Shown here: positions 40,212 through 50,620 of the stretch, piece after piece | Position numbering within the stretch: position 1 is the first letter of the stretch | Layout: each line of letters begins with the position of its first letter | Origin: Seminavis robusta | Lineage: Eukaryota; Bacillariophyta; Bacillariophyceae; Naviculales; Naviculaceae | Length of the DNA stretch: 64,000 nucleotides | Direction of reading: 5' to 3' | Assembly: GCA_903772945.1 (NCBI GenBank) | Contig: CAICTM010000447.1 | Location: 1-64,000, forward strand | Notes under the pieces: model-generated | The model's database searches: none | What the model saw: the letters and a program-made list of their open reading frames with translations, nothing else | What the model was told of the DNA's origin: nothing | Translations under genes and position numbers: made by a program

Positions 40212-42345
40212 CTATTTGTCTAGGGTAAGAAATGCACAAAACATCCGCTCTTTTCCGCCGCTGATGGAAATTTCGGAGAGGCCCAAAATAATGGGGAGCT
40301 CCGTCCCATCTTTCCGACGAGCCGTGAGCTTGCGCTTCTTTCCCATGGCGCGCTTTATACCAGTGGACAAGTAGTTTTCGATGTATAAACCGTGTTTTGC
40401 TGCGTGTTCACCCCCAACAATCAAGCTAACGTTTTCACCGATCATCTCGTCTCGGGACCACCCTAGGTGGCTACATGCCGCGTTGTTGACCATCTGAATG
40501 ATTCCATTTTCATTGATGTGAAATATCGGATCGAGAGAGGTGTCAATTGTCCCTCGCATGATTTCCTGATCCCGTTTTGCACGTGACAAATTGTGGACAA
40601 AACCACAAAACAAACGTTCCTCTTTTGCTCCGGTTTTGATTTCAATGACAGCCAATTGAATGGGAAATTCGCTTCCATCCTTTCGCCTTGCGGGCTGAAG
40701 ATTCGGAAACAGGCAACGTTTGAGAGTTGCGATGCTCAGCGGCCTATGATTCAGAATGGTATGCACTTACCAGTTCTCGGAACTTCCCAATGACTCGGGT
40801 TTCTCCCGTTCGCAGGTACCGCTTAAGGTAGAGATCGTGATTGTTGGCATGAGACCCGCCGCATATCATCTTGACATTTTTTCCAAGGAACTCTTCTCTT
40901 TCGTATCCGAATGTCTCGAGTGCAGCATTGTTGACCATCAAGATTGTGCCGGTCTGATTGATTTGGAACATGGGATCCAAGGCAGCTTCCACCATTTCCT
41001 GGGCCATTCGTTCCTTGGCTTTGATGCCAGTCAGATCTCTGACAAATCCACAAAACAAGCGAACATCACCGGCAAAAGTGTCCACCTCCACTACGCCGAG
41101 CAATATTGGAAATTCACTCTTGTCTTTTCGTTTCGCAACCAATTCTCGATTTTTTCCAATCACTCGCGTGTCGCCCGTGGCCAAGTAGCGTGCCATGTAT
41201 GTCGGGTGATTCTGTTCATGGCCTCCCCCGCAAATCATGCTAATGTTGGAGCCCAGGAATTCATGTCGTGACCAGCCAAAAATGCTAACGGCGGCAGAAT
41301 TGACCATTTGTATGGTGCCGTGTTCGTCAATTTGGAAAATGGGATCAAGAGCGGCCTCGAAGGCAGCTTCCGTAATGTTTTCCTCTCGCTGTGCGCCTCC
41401 CGTAGTCATGGCACTTACATTGGGATCGACCCGCAGGGGGAATCCTGACATGGGACAGGCAGAATGGCCCGGTTCCATTCCACTTTCCAGAATCATATCC
41501 AACATTCTAGGCATTTTTCGGCTCCTGGGATTTGGACTGTCCCGAACACTGCTCGGTGGTTGGGCAATTTGTGCCTCTGAAACATGTTTTCCAATCAGAT
41601 CTGTGGTGACCCATTTCAAGCTTTCGGCCTTTGCCGCCAGGGCAGCATCATTAATACCCACGATGATCCCATTCTCATCGATTGTCATGCGCGGTTCTTT
41701 GTTAGATCCTTTCACACTCTTTTGTCGAGAGCGCTTAATTCGACTAATGCTAGACTCTCCAGTTGCTGAAAGAGACCCATAGCGGATGATATCATGATGA
41801 TCTGCATGGCGGATGACTAGAAGCCATAGATTGCTTCCGGGCGTCGGAGTTAGCTTGACGGCTCCAGGGAATGACTCCTTTTTGGTAGGAGCAAAAGCCT
41901 GAACTTTTTTGTCCGGTGATCCAGCCTTGGCTGCACGCGTCCCTGTAGCAGCGGCCCTTTTGCCTGTAACACTCCACTCCAAGAGGGGTTCTTTGTCGCC
42001 AGAATTGGCAACAGCAAGAGATTGAGATGCGTGTTTGACAACCTGATCCCAAGGCGTTACATCTGTGGAATTGTCAACGGCTCGTACGCTCGGGTTGACA
42101 CTATCGTCGTCATCTGTCTTGTTTTGGTCCAAGGAATAAGACCAAAACGATACCAAAGTTTCAATGGTCCTCTTGGCACCATCGTCCTTCATCAGAGAAT
42201 CCTCTGAGGGAGCATTAAACAGATCCACCGAAGGCTTATTCGCGTATACAACACACCCTGTCAATCCATCGACTAGAAAACCCGCGTCAAAGGAACCATC
42301 CAGGATAGACTCCAAGAAATCTTGGCTGATTCCCGTAGTAGACAT
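40212..42345 (-). CDS. Multi-PAS sensor protein with FixL-like heme-pocket residues
   Basis: Exons 42345-40771 and 40694-40212, joined in phase 0 over a 76-nt GTAAGT...CAG intron, give 685 residues. Three well-conserved PAS domains occupy about 326-440, 452-563 and 574-685. Degenerate PAS-like segments lie at 10-50 and 218-260. Each core has the FixL-type pattern I-C-G-G-x-H...H-x-x-Y-x-x-R-Y-L-x-T-G...I-G-K-x-R...R-K-D-x-[ST]-E-F-P. Aligned to Bradyrhizobium FixL, the proximal heme His200 falls on H380, H503 and H626. Arg206 falls on R386, R509 and N632, and Arg220 on R400, R523 and R646. No kinase, HTH, cyclase or output domain follows. Heme binding is plausible but not proven, since some non-heme PAS domains share the His. 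It may signal through protein contacts. Confidence 0.82.
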
Positions 42346-43433
42346 TTGAAGAAGACCAGAAGACCAGCTAGTGACAATGGGTATCAGCTTCTCTCCGAGC
42401 TACTGTACCGGTAGCTAGCTATTAGGAACAGAAACTATAGTGGTACCGGTAGCGTGCTGTTGGGCAAGGTACCAGTATCAGCAACTTCAGACAGTCCAGA
42501 TGGAGCGGAGGTAGCTGTTATGTTGCTCTGTTGATTGCTGATTGATGCCAGTTGAGTTGATGAGGGTGGTACCGGTAGGTGAGCTGCAGTGACGTTTCTA
42601 CCATCAAAGGCAGCTCATCATGCTCAAGGGCGCAGTTGAGTCGAGTCGAGTCGAGTCGAGTCAGAATCTCGGTCTTTTTGGTTTGAAGCGGTACTCCAAT
42701 ATCTTCGGTGAAATCAATGTCCCGTTCCCCTATTGCAAGAACAGTGAAGGACATCTTGTGCATGATCGGCCAGTCGACCCAACTCCCGCCACAAGATACG
42801 GTATTACTTACTTGTGCAGTGGTACTTGTGCAGCTCACAGCTGTACCACTGCGTCAACCACATGTACTGTACTGAGTATCCTCCATCAAAGCCTTTTCAG
42901 CCCTCATCAAGGACCCTCTCGCAGCACAATAGCACAATGCTTTGGCATACCGGTACTACTGGTACTAGTACACCTACCAGAAGAAGCAGCCGAATCACCC
43001 CAATTGGATTAGAGAAGCAAACAGAGTTGTAGAATTCGACTTGATTTGTGTGGTTATTACGGATACTCCAACACTCCTTTCAAAGGCTCAGCAAAGAACA
43101 TCAATGCAATCTACGGCACGGAGTTCACTTTGGAAAAACTGATTGAATCATTCAGGGCCTATTCTTAGAACTTACAAAATGAATAAAGGAATGTAGTAAT
43201 ATAATGTGCATTCTTCCAGTACTGTGTTGGCTGATCGATTGGTTTTGTGCGCCAAAGAGAGAAACATGCACAAGAAGTTTCGAGTTGATATTGTTTCGTC
43301 ATACCGGTAGGCACCACCGGGCCGTTTGGTCCACTTTTTCTCCTACACGGTCAAGACACACAATTTTTTGCAATTATCCATTATCACTCCACAAGTTTGA
43401 CTCTTCCTAAAGCTTTTAGAAAAATCATTTGAG
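42346..43433. other. Intergenic with GAGTC and ACCGGTA repeats
   Basis: Upstream region of the PAS gene. A (GAGTC)n tract lies at 42638-42662. ACCGGTA words are near 42408, 42444, 42570 and 42950. GATTGAATCATTC lies at about 43141-43153. No gene recognised. Confidence 0.5.
42638..42662. repeat. (GAGTC)n tract
   Basis: Five tandem GAGTC units. Confidence 0.85.
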
Positions 43434-43832
43434 TCAAGCGCCAAACCACTTCAGACGCCAATCTGCGGGAATAAACAAGGCAGCACCATGGACAACTGCA
43501 GCCAAAGCCATTCCTGAAACTGAACAAACTTTCATACGCTCCATCAAGTTGTCCGTGTTTTCATCTTTGTTCTCCCACACAAATTTCATCATTCGTCCTC
43601 CAAAGCCCAAACCAAAACCGCGAGAAAAGGTTTCAATAGTGGTGCCAAAGTACATGAGTGCCTCCCAGAGGCGCTCCTCCAGAGGTTGCGGCGAACATGT
43701 AGTGCTTTCTTTTGTTGTGTCGTTGATTCTTGATCCTCCATAGGATGTTGCCGCAGTTGTTTCAAACAGAAACAGAAGACAAACAACTCCGAGAAAAAAA
43801 TGTGTGACTCGAAGAGGATACCTTGCTGTCAT
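43434..43832 (-). CDS. Small secreted or membrane protein, unknown
   Basis: Single exon, 132 residues from ATG 43832. Residues 8-29 are hydrophobic (VTHFFLGVVCLLFLFETTAA) and look like a signal peptide with cleavage after TAA. A glycine/phenylalanine-rich segment FSRGFGLGFGGRMMKF (about 70-85) and a second hydrophobic stretch near the C-terminus (VSGMALAAVVHGAALFIPAD) follow, so it may be a small membrane protein. I recognise no family. The frame is short, but the ordered layout of signal, loop and membrane segment is protein-like. Confidence 0.5.
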   Translation of the reverse strand: MTARYPLRVTHFFLGVVCLLFLFETTAATSYGGSRINDTTKESTTCSPQPLEERLWEALMYFGTTIETFSRGFGLGFGGRMMKFVWENKDENTDNLMERMKVCSVSGMALAAVVHGAALFIPADWRLKWFGA

Positions 43833-44365
43833 CTTGGCTTGCTTCTTTCAGTGGAGGTAGGTACTTGGTTGCTTGCTCTTGCTTTTGCGGTAGGGGGTTT
43901 GTTGCTACAAACAACTCCTTTCCAATACTTGTCGACTCGGGTTTTATAGCCTTTCCTGGGGATTGCGGCTAAATGCAGCCAGCTAGGTCGTGGGGCTGAA
44001 TCGCCACGTGTCCGATTCAGTACTTCCTGTGAGCATCTTGCTAAGCCTGATTTGGGTAGCTCATATACTGAAGATCTCGCTGCAGCAAGTCGCAGGCCAT
44101 GTGTCAATCTTTCGAATGGTTTCTGATTGTTTCCCAATGTTTCCCAAAGTTTCCCAAAGTGCTGGCTACCGGTAGACCGCATGCACCATGGTTCGCCCTA
44201 CAGATTTCCTGATACCTGGCATGGATCTCTGGTCAAAGCAAATGTACAAATTTGTTTTTTGTTTTGCTACTTGAACGATTTACTTGATTACTACATGTAT
44301 TGAAGTTGTGGAGCGTCTTTGTCCCAGGGCTCCCCTGATTGGTGCAACGGAGCAACGGACTGAAT
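43833..44365. other. Intergenic spacer
   Basis: No gene recognised; it contains the likely promoter of the small secreted protein. Short TTTCCCAAAGT/TTTCCCAATG repeats occur at about 44128-44160. Confidence 0.45.
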
Positions 44366-45217
44366 TTAAAACTTTCGTCGTTTCATCCTTTCATACTCAA
44401 GGAACTGGTCATTGCCATCTGTCTGCGCACCATCTTCATGCTCGGACTCGTATTCCTCAACGTCCCTTTTCCCCAGCAGACCAACCGTTTCTTGAAGTAG
44501 CAACGAACGCTCGAACTCGGACACGTAGCCTTGGCGTGCGTTTTCCGCACTAGCATCTTCGCTTGCCACTTTGGCTTCACTGGCTTCACTGGCCATCTGA
44601 TTGGTGGGAGATGAACAATTGGAGCTTTGTCTAGATAGCTGACTGATGGAAGAGGAACGGCGTGGCATTGCAGCTCGGTTGCTAGTCGGTATTGTCGGTG
44701 CGGAAGCATAACCGGAACCGGTTGACATGGAGTCCCGACCCTCAAGACGTTGCGTTTTGTTTTTGGTCAAGGCCGCGCGGATAGCATGCCCACACTTCTC
44801 CCTTGCTTTATGATTGCCAATGTCAATCCATTGGCCATCGTCATCTTGTCTGACAAAGTGCCCGCCGTAGTCTCGAACGGCGCCCACAATCTCCTTGACA
44901 ATATCTGATTTGCCCTTCCTAGTTGATTGACTGTATTTCTGAAGACGCATCTCTATCATGACGCGAAATCTCTCATTGCCTGGATGAGAGTATGTTTCTT
45001 TGGACCCACGATTTCCACAAATGACATCTGGTGTCTTCACTTCATAGTTTCGAGGCATATCGGATTCTCCCTTTTCAAAGTTCCTCTTGTCATCTACTTG
45101 CAGATTGTGCAGAGTTGTGGGCACGGCCATGTCGGCCCCGACTGCTGCTGGCTTCATCTCTTGTTCGTCTTCATGATCCATAGCAAAGGGCGTAGCTCGG
45201 GATGGATTGAAATGCAT
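44366..45217 (-). CDS. DUF6824 domain protein
   Basis: ATG 45217 gives 283 residues. The open frame reaches an ATG at 45343, but those first codons (MRMIQS) lie inside a dispersed GATTGAATCATTC word, so the downstream ATG is preferred. Residues about 64-150 match the DUF6824 pattern abundant in diatoms: P-D-V-I-C-G-x-R-G...H-P-G-N-x-R-F-R-V-M-I-E, then a basic helix, I-V-x-A-V-R, G-G-x-F-V, D-D-D-G-Q-W-I-D-I-G and K-A-R-E-K-x-x-x-A-I-R. The domain is often found in nuclear, putatively DNA-binding proteins, but its function is not established. The C-terminus is Ser-rich (RRSSSISQLSRQSS), then acidic, ending in the basic string KRRKF, a possible nuclear signal. Confidence 0.8.
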   Translation of the reverse strand: MHFNPSRATPFAMDHEDEQEMKPAAVGADMAVPTTLHNLQVDDKRNFEKGESDMPRNYEVKTPDVICGNRGSKETYSHPGNERFRVMIEMRLQKYSQSTRKGKSDIVKEIVGAVRDYGGHFVRQDDDGQWIDIGNHKAREKCGHAIRAALTKNKTQRLEGRDSMSTGSGYASAPTIPTSNRAAMPRRSSSISQLSRQSSNCSSPTNQMASEASEAKVASEDASAENARQGYVSEFERSLLLQETVGLLGKRDVEEYESEHEDGAQTDGNDQFLEYERMKRRKF

Positions 45218-46837
45218 TTGTTGCTGTCGTTGTTCAACTGTTGTTGTTGAAATTTTGTGAGGCAATGATGTCCAGCTGTGCCCAGGTAGATGGATGCAGC
45301 CCATTTGAATGCCAGTTTTATAAAGCGATTGAATCATTCTCATTCTTTTATTTAGTCAAGGTTGATATTACTTGACTGAACAAAACACTTGAGCTGCACT
45401 CGAGAATACAGTTGGTGCAAAGCTGATGACCCGATTCTGATCGGATCCAAATCAGTAACAGTTGATGACAGTGCAGGGTACGTCGTAGCTCCCCGAGCGA
45501 AAACTACACAAAAAGTGTGGAGAGTTGGAACAAAACAGCATACAGCCGTCGCCAGAATGCGAGGGTGAAAAGGAACAAAGGGAGCTTGAAACAGAAAATA
45601 TGAGTTAACGAAGAGCACGGTGGTGTTCTTTTGTTTCTGAAAAGAGTTAAGATCTTCCCTTCGGAGTCAGACTGCGTGGACTATTAATAGTGCAGGGCTG
45701 CATAGCGAATAGCGAGATTCAGCTGCGGTTTTGGAGTGCAGTCTATTTATTTCAGTCGTAAAATTGCTCTAGTTCAATAGTTCAATACTAGTAATTTATT
45801 TGTAAAGTACTGGTATGGCCTCAATGGGCAAAGTGCGGTGCTACCGGTACTTCAAGGTTCAAGGAGAGCGTGGAGCGTGTTCCCAATGCCCGACTGACGG
45901 GACCACAACCTCAACAGCTGGCTACGCACCGTAAAAGTACAGCTTCATGCCTGGCAGGTTCGAGGGCACAAGGCTGATTATGACGGTGCATGCTCGCTGG
46001 GAACTCTCAAGCTGTGTGCCAACCAAAAATTTTCGCTCAGTGAAATCGTGGTGTAATAACATCACGACCATCTCAGACTAGCTTCGGACTGGCTAGCCAG
46101 CGGGGGCCAAGACAACAATAGTGGCTGTACATAGCTGTTATGCAAGAAGCTCTCTCTCTCTCTCTCTATCTATCTATCTTTCTCTCTCGAACGCTCCCGA
46201 TCGGTCATCCCCTTACAAACAGGCAAAACTCCTTTGTACACCGCCAATTTGATCAATAAGATTGAAGCGAATCAGAATCGTTCCTGATCCGCTTCCTATT
46301 GCTAGTCTTCTTTGTCTTTTCCCGACAGCAGTGCGCTTCGCTAGCCAGAAGCCAGCCAAAGCCCGCAAACCAAGCCGCCTAGCTACATGTATTCTCCGAG
46401 AGGGCAACCGAAAAAAAAGAATTGCCGATCTCCGACTGGGACAGGCTACCGTAGGTTGGCGTAAAACGTACCCACCCTTTCTGGTACCACCCACACTTTT
46501 GGTACGATTTCCTAAAAAGTGCAACGTCTCAACTTCTCAACCACAAGCTACCACACTTGTTTCCTTGGACCAGACTGGAAATGTCACCGCTTCACCGCGA
46601 TCATGTTTGTGCTGTAAACAGAGTTCAACTTAGCAGGAATACCCTATTCCAGATACACGACCCATCCTCTACCGCGATCATTTATTTATGTGTGCACTGA
46701 GTAGACTACTAGTACCTAGTACTAGTAGCTAGCTTCTAGTACTGAGTACTAGCTAGAGTACACGGTAGCTAGTACAGTCCCATTCACACGTTCTGCTTTC
46801 AATCCTTCCGCCTTCTGCGGGTTGTACATGTACCTGT
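45218..46837. other. Intergenic with CT microsatellite
   Basis: 1.6 kb without a recognised gene. A GATTGAATCATTC word lies at 45327-45340, a CT/CTAT microsatellite at about 46150-46190, and an AGTACTAGTACTAG-type palindromic run near 46706-46760. Confidence 0.5.
46150..46190. repeat. CT/CTAT microsatellite
   Basis: TCTCTCTCTCTCTC then TATCTATCTATC units. Confidence 0.85.
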
Positions 46838-47526
46838 ATGTGGTCTGCAGAAATCAACATCATGCGTCCCTTGTTGAGGCCTCCACTGTCACATGACAAC
46901 CTGGAAGAAGCAGAGCATGCTGCCCCTCATCGAGGCCAAGCAAACTGGGCGGAACAACATCCATTGTCAGATGGGGCAGACATTTTGCTCACTGTCATTC
47001 ATCGCCTAGTAGAAGGCAATGATCTGGGAGAAGGAGATCAAACAGGATATGACAATGCGCGATACTGGGACGCGGGGGGTCCAAAATTGCTCTCTACACT
47101 GGCTTGTCATCCAGTCCGAGCAGCATTAGCAGCCTTGGCCAGAATTGAAACGAACGAGATGCCTGAAGGAAGGTGATGTGGTTGTAGGAAGTGCTGGAAC
47201 CAATCATACCATGTTGTCAGGAGGCGACAAGACTCGTACCGTATCGATTTCCTGTGGTCAATGGGATGACTTCACATTTCTGGAGCTCTGTCGAAAGTGA
47301 GACCAAGGAGAATTCGACAACGATTCTGATATGGAGGACGAAGTTGCAACGAGCAAAGATATTTTGCTCTTGTGACTCGAGCTCCTTCAGTGTCTTCGGG
47401 AATGGCATGTGGCCGTCGGAATGCACCTTTTAAAAAAAGCCTTGTCTTTGTTGACCGCTCAAATAGAAATCACTCGATACGTTCGTGGCCAAATCGAAGA
47501 AGCAACCGTCTCACAAGTACGATAGA
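46838..47526 (+). pseudogene. Possible decayed gene of unknown family
   Basis: A frame from ATG 46838 runs 112 codons to a stop at 47176. From about 47160 a second frame continues coding-like sequence (EGDVVVGSAGTNHTMLSGGD, later LLKKALSLLTAQIEITRYVR) to a TAG near 47526. That part is interrupted by in-frame TGA codons near 47299 and 47374. Composition is protein-like across the break, which suggests one old gene with a frame change and two stops, or an unrecognised spliced gene. I know no family for it. The TGA pair was considered as selenocysteine and judged unlikely, because neither lies in a redox motif. Confidence 0.3.
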
Positions 47527-47938
47527 AGGTGCAAAGTAAAATTGACCTATCGTTGACAACTCAGACGTCCCAATTTGTCCAGAGACGGTGACTGTATTCA
47601 ATTAATTAATACAGCAGATGCTCCATGACAACCAATTCAAATCCTATGATGCTGGTAGACCAAACTTTTGAAACCCTGTCAGCTAAATGTAGCACCATTC
47701 TTACTTCAATTATTGTACGCGTAGCCACCAGTAGCGGACTCGACTCTCGGAAGTCAACAGAGCTCTCCAGTGATTGGTCTGCGAGTAAGAAGGTCCCAAA
47801 GTTGATCCTCCAATTTGCTGCATATTCTTTGAATTTTTGTGTCAATGGATTTATCTCTACTTGGTGTTATTTTTGCCAGAGCGTTTTCATTCTGTGTGAT
47901 GTTGTGATTGTGTTTTTGTTTTTGTTCCATTTTCCATA
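47527..47938. other. Intergenic spacer
   Basis: No gene recognised; likely includes the 3' untranslated region of the Q-rich protein gene. Confidence 0.4.
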
Positions 47939-48733
47939 TTACCGGAAGGCCTGTCCTGGCTTGTGCATTCCATTCAATCTCTTTTGAACAGCATCATTGT
48001 ATAGTTGAGAGGAACCAGCCGAGCTGTTATATAAAAGTGAGTTGAGCCCCCCATTTTGCTGTTGCTGCAATCGGCTTTGTAAGAAGAGTTGTTGCTTTTG
48101 CTGCTGTTGTTCGAGCGCCAAAGCTTGGGCCTGTGCCTGGACAGCCTTGGCTTGAATTTGAGACTGGACTTGAGCATGAGCTTTGGCTTGTGCTGCTTCT
48201 TGTTGCAGATTGGCCACGACAGGCGCTTGCAATGACATCTCCCTGCCCATCAAATCTTGCAAGCGCCGTCCTTCTTCCTGCCAAGCCCGAAAGGCAAACT
48301 GCTGGTACTCGGGTGACTGCTCTTCAATGGCATCCGGGTCAAACCCTGCCAATAACATGCAACGACGATAGAGAGCCAGTGACTCGGTTCGATATAAGGA
48401 CAGCGCCAGCTCCTTTTGACTATCAGTGATGATTCCACTTTCGTTCGAGAGTGTCTTCAAATTGGGAGAAGCTGATAAGGCGGCGGCCAGTTGTTCAATC
48501 GTCAGTCCCACACTCTGAGCCGTCAGCGTCAAAGACTCTATTGCTGGTCCATACTGACCACCACCACCGCCTGACGATGAGGAGTTCAGAGATGGCAATC
48601 CAACTCCACCACCTCCAGCGCCTGCTGATGGGGATGGTGATGGTGATGGTCCTAGACCACCATTCGATGAGGTCAGACCGGGAAAACTGGCAAAGGCATT
48701 GCCTCCACGAGCACCAAACGAGGAACCTGACAT
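47939..48733 (-). CDS. Gly/Ser-rich and Gln/Ala-rich protein, unknown
   Basis: Single exon, 264 residues from ATG 48733. Residues 1-60 are Gly/Ser/Pro-rich and disordered. Residues 62-160 look folded and helical: IESLTLTAQSVGLTIEQLAA, then a helix with ALSLYRTESLALYRRCMLLA and a FDPDAIEEQSPEYQQFAFRA stretch. Residues 165-235 are an Ala/Gln-rich helix with alternating A-Q units and polyglutamine, probably coiled coil. I do not recognise the central domain. No targeting or membrane segment. The ordered centre makes a real gene likely. Confidence 0.6.
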   Translation of the reverse strand: MSGSSFGARGGNAFASFPGLTSSNGGLGPSPSPSPSAGAGGGGVGLPSLNSSSSGGGGGQYGPAIESLTLTAQSVGLTIEQLAAALSASPNLKTLSNESGIITDSQKELALSLYRTESLALYRRCMLLAGFDPDAIEEQSPEYQQFAFRAWQEEGRRLQDLMGREMSLQAPVVANLQQEAAQAKAHAQVQSQIQAKAVQAQAQALALEQQQQKQQLFLQSRLQQQQNGGLNSLLYNSSAGSSQLYNDAVQKRLNGMHKPGQAFR

Positions 48734-49336
48734 GATACCAAGTCAATTCAAACAACAATGCAATGAAGAAGAACTGAAATCAAGAGGCGTACTGTATTAT
48801 CAATGGAGACAGAGGCTGAGCTTGTGACAATACGGAAAGAGCAAATGTGTGAACGTTCACTGTAATTGGAATACTGTGAGACGAGAGACGTTTGGTGTCC
48901 TTGCAAACAGAGAACAGGCCATTGTCGATCCACCGGATGCCTTTCCCGCTTCTTGTTTTGCATGGAGGCCATTGGCGGCGCGGCTCTGGTGGGTGTTTCT
49001 GTTCAGTGGACAAAACGCCAACCTTCCTGATGCTGAACACGAGCTTACTGTTTGTAGCTCTCGCGGTACCGCACCCTTTACTAATTCACAACTCAGCACC
49101 TGGTACTGGTACCTGGTACAGGGTGCACTGGTAGCTACATGTATGCGTACTGCTATGCATAACTGACGGCTGGCCAGCGGAGCCGTTGAAAACTACCCAA
49201 TCTCACTAATAGTCAGGCAACGTTACCTTTACTCGGTTCTACAAACTTGGACTGTCACACTTGAATGGCAGAGTGTGGTGTACAACTAGTAGGTGCAGTT
49301 TTGTACAATTGCTTTGCTACATGATCTGAATTTTTG
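48734..49336. other. Intergenic spacer
   Basis: Lies between the Q-rich protein start and the kinase stop. It contains ACTGGTACTGGTACCTGGTA-like direct repeats at about 49101-49120. No gene recognised. Confidence 0.45.
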
Positions 49337-50620
49337 TTAGAATGGACCTCGGATCCCTTGCAGGCGGGACAACACTTGATCCATGGTGGGTCGGGCATCC
49401 GCATCAGGGCTCCAACATTCGGCGAGGAGCTGCTTCAGTTCAGGCGACCAAGTGCTACTGGTCTTGGGAAGCCTGGGTCGTTGATTGCCAAAGACCACTC
49501 GGTCTGCGTATTCATCTTCCATAAGGTTGGCAAATGGCTCTCGCATCGTCAACACTTCAAAACAAATGATAGAGAAGGTGTACACGTCGGCACTGAGACC
49601 ATAGGGCTGGCCTTTGGCAATCTCAGGCGCAATGTAAGGGTGGGTACCTCCAAAGCTGCCAACGTGATAAAGATTAGAGTCTGGAGATACTCTGGGGTAC
49701 TTGTGGAGTTCCTTGGCCAAGCCGAAATCGAACAACTTGAGACATCCATCCTTCTGGGCAAAGCCACAGTTCTCCAATTTGCCGTCTTTGTACACAACGT
49801 TGATGGAATGAAGGTAAACAAATGCCGAGGCAAGTTCCAACAGAACATTGAAGCGTTGTAGGAAGAAACACGACATGGAATGTCGCCGTTGCTTCTTGCT
49901 CTTCAATATTGCCTGGAGGGGACCTGTGCGATGTGTTCTCTTCCACCGCGTTAACCGTTCTAATAGTGTCTCCGACAGTCGGTCCATGACCAGAAAGTGA
50001 CCCTCAGCACTGTCTTCGGCTAGCCCCCGGAGTGTAATGATGTTCTTGTGCTCCATACTTGCCATCATTTTGGCTTCTCGCACTAGGTCGAGAGCCCCAC
50101 TTTTGAGTTTGTTCAATTTCAAGTCCGGCACAAGGAACTTGACTACGTACTGATGATTATCCTTATGTTGGTTGACCGTGCTGGCAAAGGCAAGACGCCG
50201 TTCTTGCAGTTGTCGGTCTTGACGGAAGCGAAACTCATCGCTCTCTCGCTGCTTGGCTTCGGCGTCTGTTGGCCTTTGAGAATCACAGCTGCTACTAGAA
50301 TCATCCCGCAGCACAACTGCATCCAACGCAAAAATAACGTTGAATCCACCCTTTCCCACCAGCTCTCCCACCACAACTTCTTCCGTTGAGAACTTGGGGA
50401 TGCAGGTTTGGGCAGAGGCTTTGATGAACCGTGAAGTTTCTTCCATGCTGCTCCCAACCAAGTTGGCATCCGAAGCCAAGTTGAGGAGTGCAACCCGCTG
50501 TTCTTCAGAGGCCATCAGAGAACATCGTAATCCCCTAAGGCTCGCCCGATGATTCTTAGACTTTAAGGACGCCAAATCCTTTGGATTTCTGATGGAGATT
50601 GTTGCTGTTGTCATTGTCAT
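49337..50620 (-). CDS. Protein kinase, TKL-like, with YKD in place of HRD
   Basis: Single exon, 427 residues from ATG 50620. Kinase domain about 80-425: glycine loop GELVGKGGFNVIF (85-97); a ~50-residue charged insert; the ATP-anchoring lysine K161 (YVVKFL); helix-C glutamate near E182; catalytic loop VVYKDGKLENCGF, where D279, K281 and N284 are kept but the usual H-R before D is Y-K; DFG at 298-300; GTHPYIAPEI; SADVYTFSIICFEVLT; and a conserved R in DADARPTMDQ. All catalytic residues are present, so activity is expected. The HRD change may alter activation-loop control, since the arginine normally contacts a phosphorylated loop residue. The C-lobe style (ADVYTFSIICFEVLT, CWSPDADARPTM) resembles tyrosine kinase-like serine/threonine kinases. 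The N-terminal 80 residues are helical and unassigned. Confidence 0.85.
   Translation of the reverse strand: MTMTTATISIRNPKDLASLKSKNHRASLRGLRCSLMASEEQRVALLNLASDANLVGSSMEETSRFIKASAQTCIPKFSTEEVVVGELVGKGGFNVIFALDAVVLRDDSSSSCDSQRPTDAEAKQRESDEFRFRQDRQLQERRLAFASTVNQHKDNHQYVVKFLVPDLKLNKLKSGALDLVREAKMMASMEHKNIITLRGLAEDSAEGHFLVMDRLSETLLERLTRWKRTHRTGPLQAILKSKKQRRHSMSCFFLQRFNVLLELASAFVYLHSINVVYKDGKLENCGFAQKDGCLKLFDFGLAKELHKYPRVSPDSNLYHVGSFGGTHPYIAPEIAKGQPYGLSADVYTFSIICFEVLTMREPFANLMEDEYADRVVFGNQRPRLPKTSSTWSPELKQLLAECWSPDADARPTMDQVLSRLQGIRGPF

Noticed and set aside
47297-47376. Two in-frame TGA codons as selenocysteine
   Set aside because: Neither lies in a redox motif and the frame is also shifted upstream; a decayed gene is simpler.
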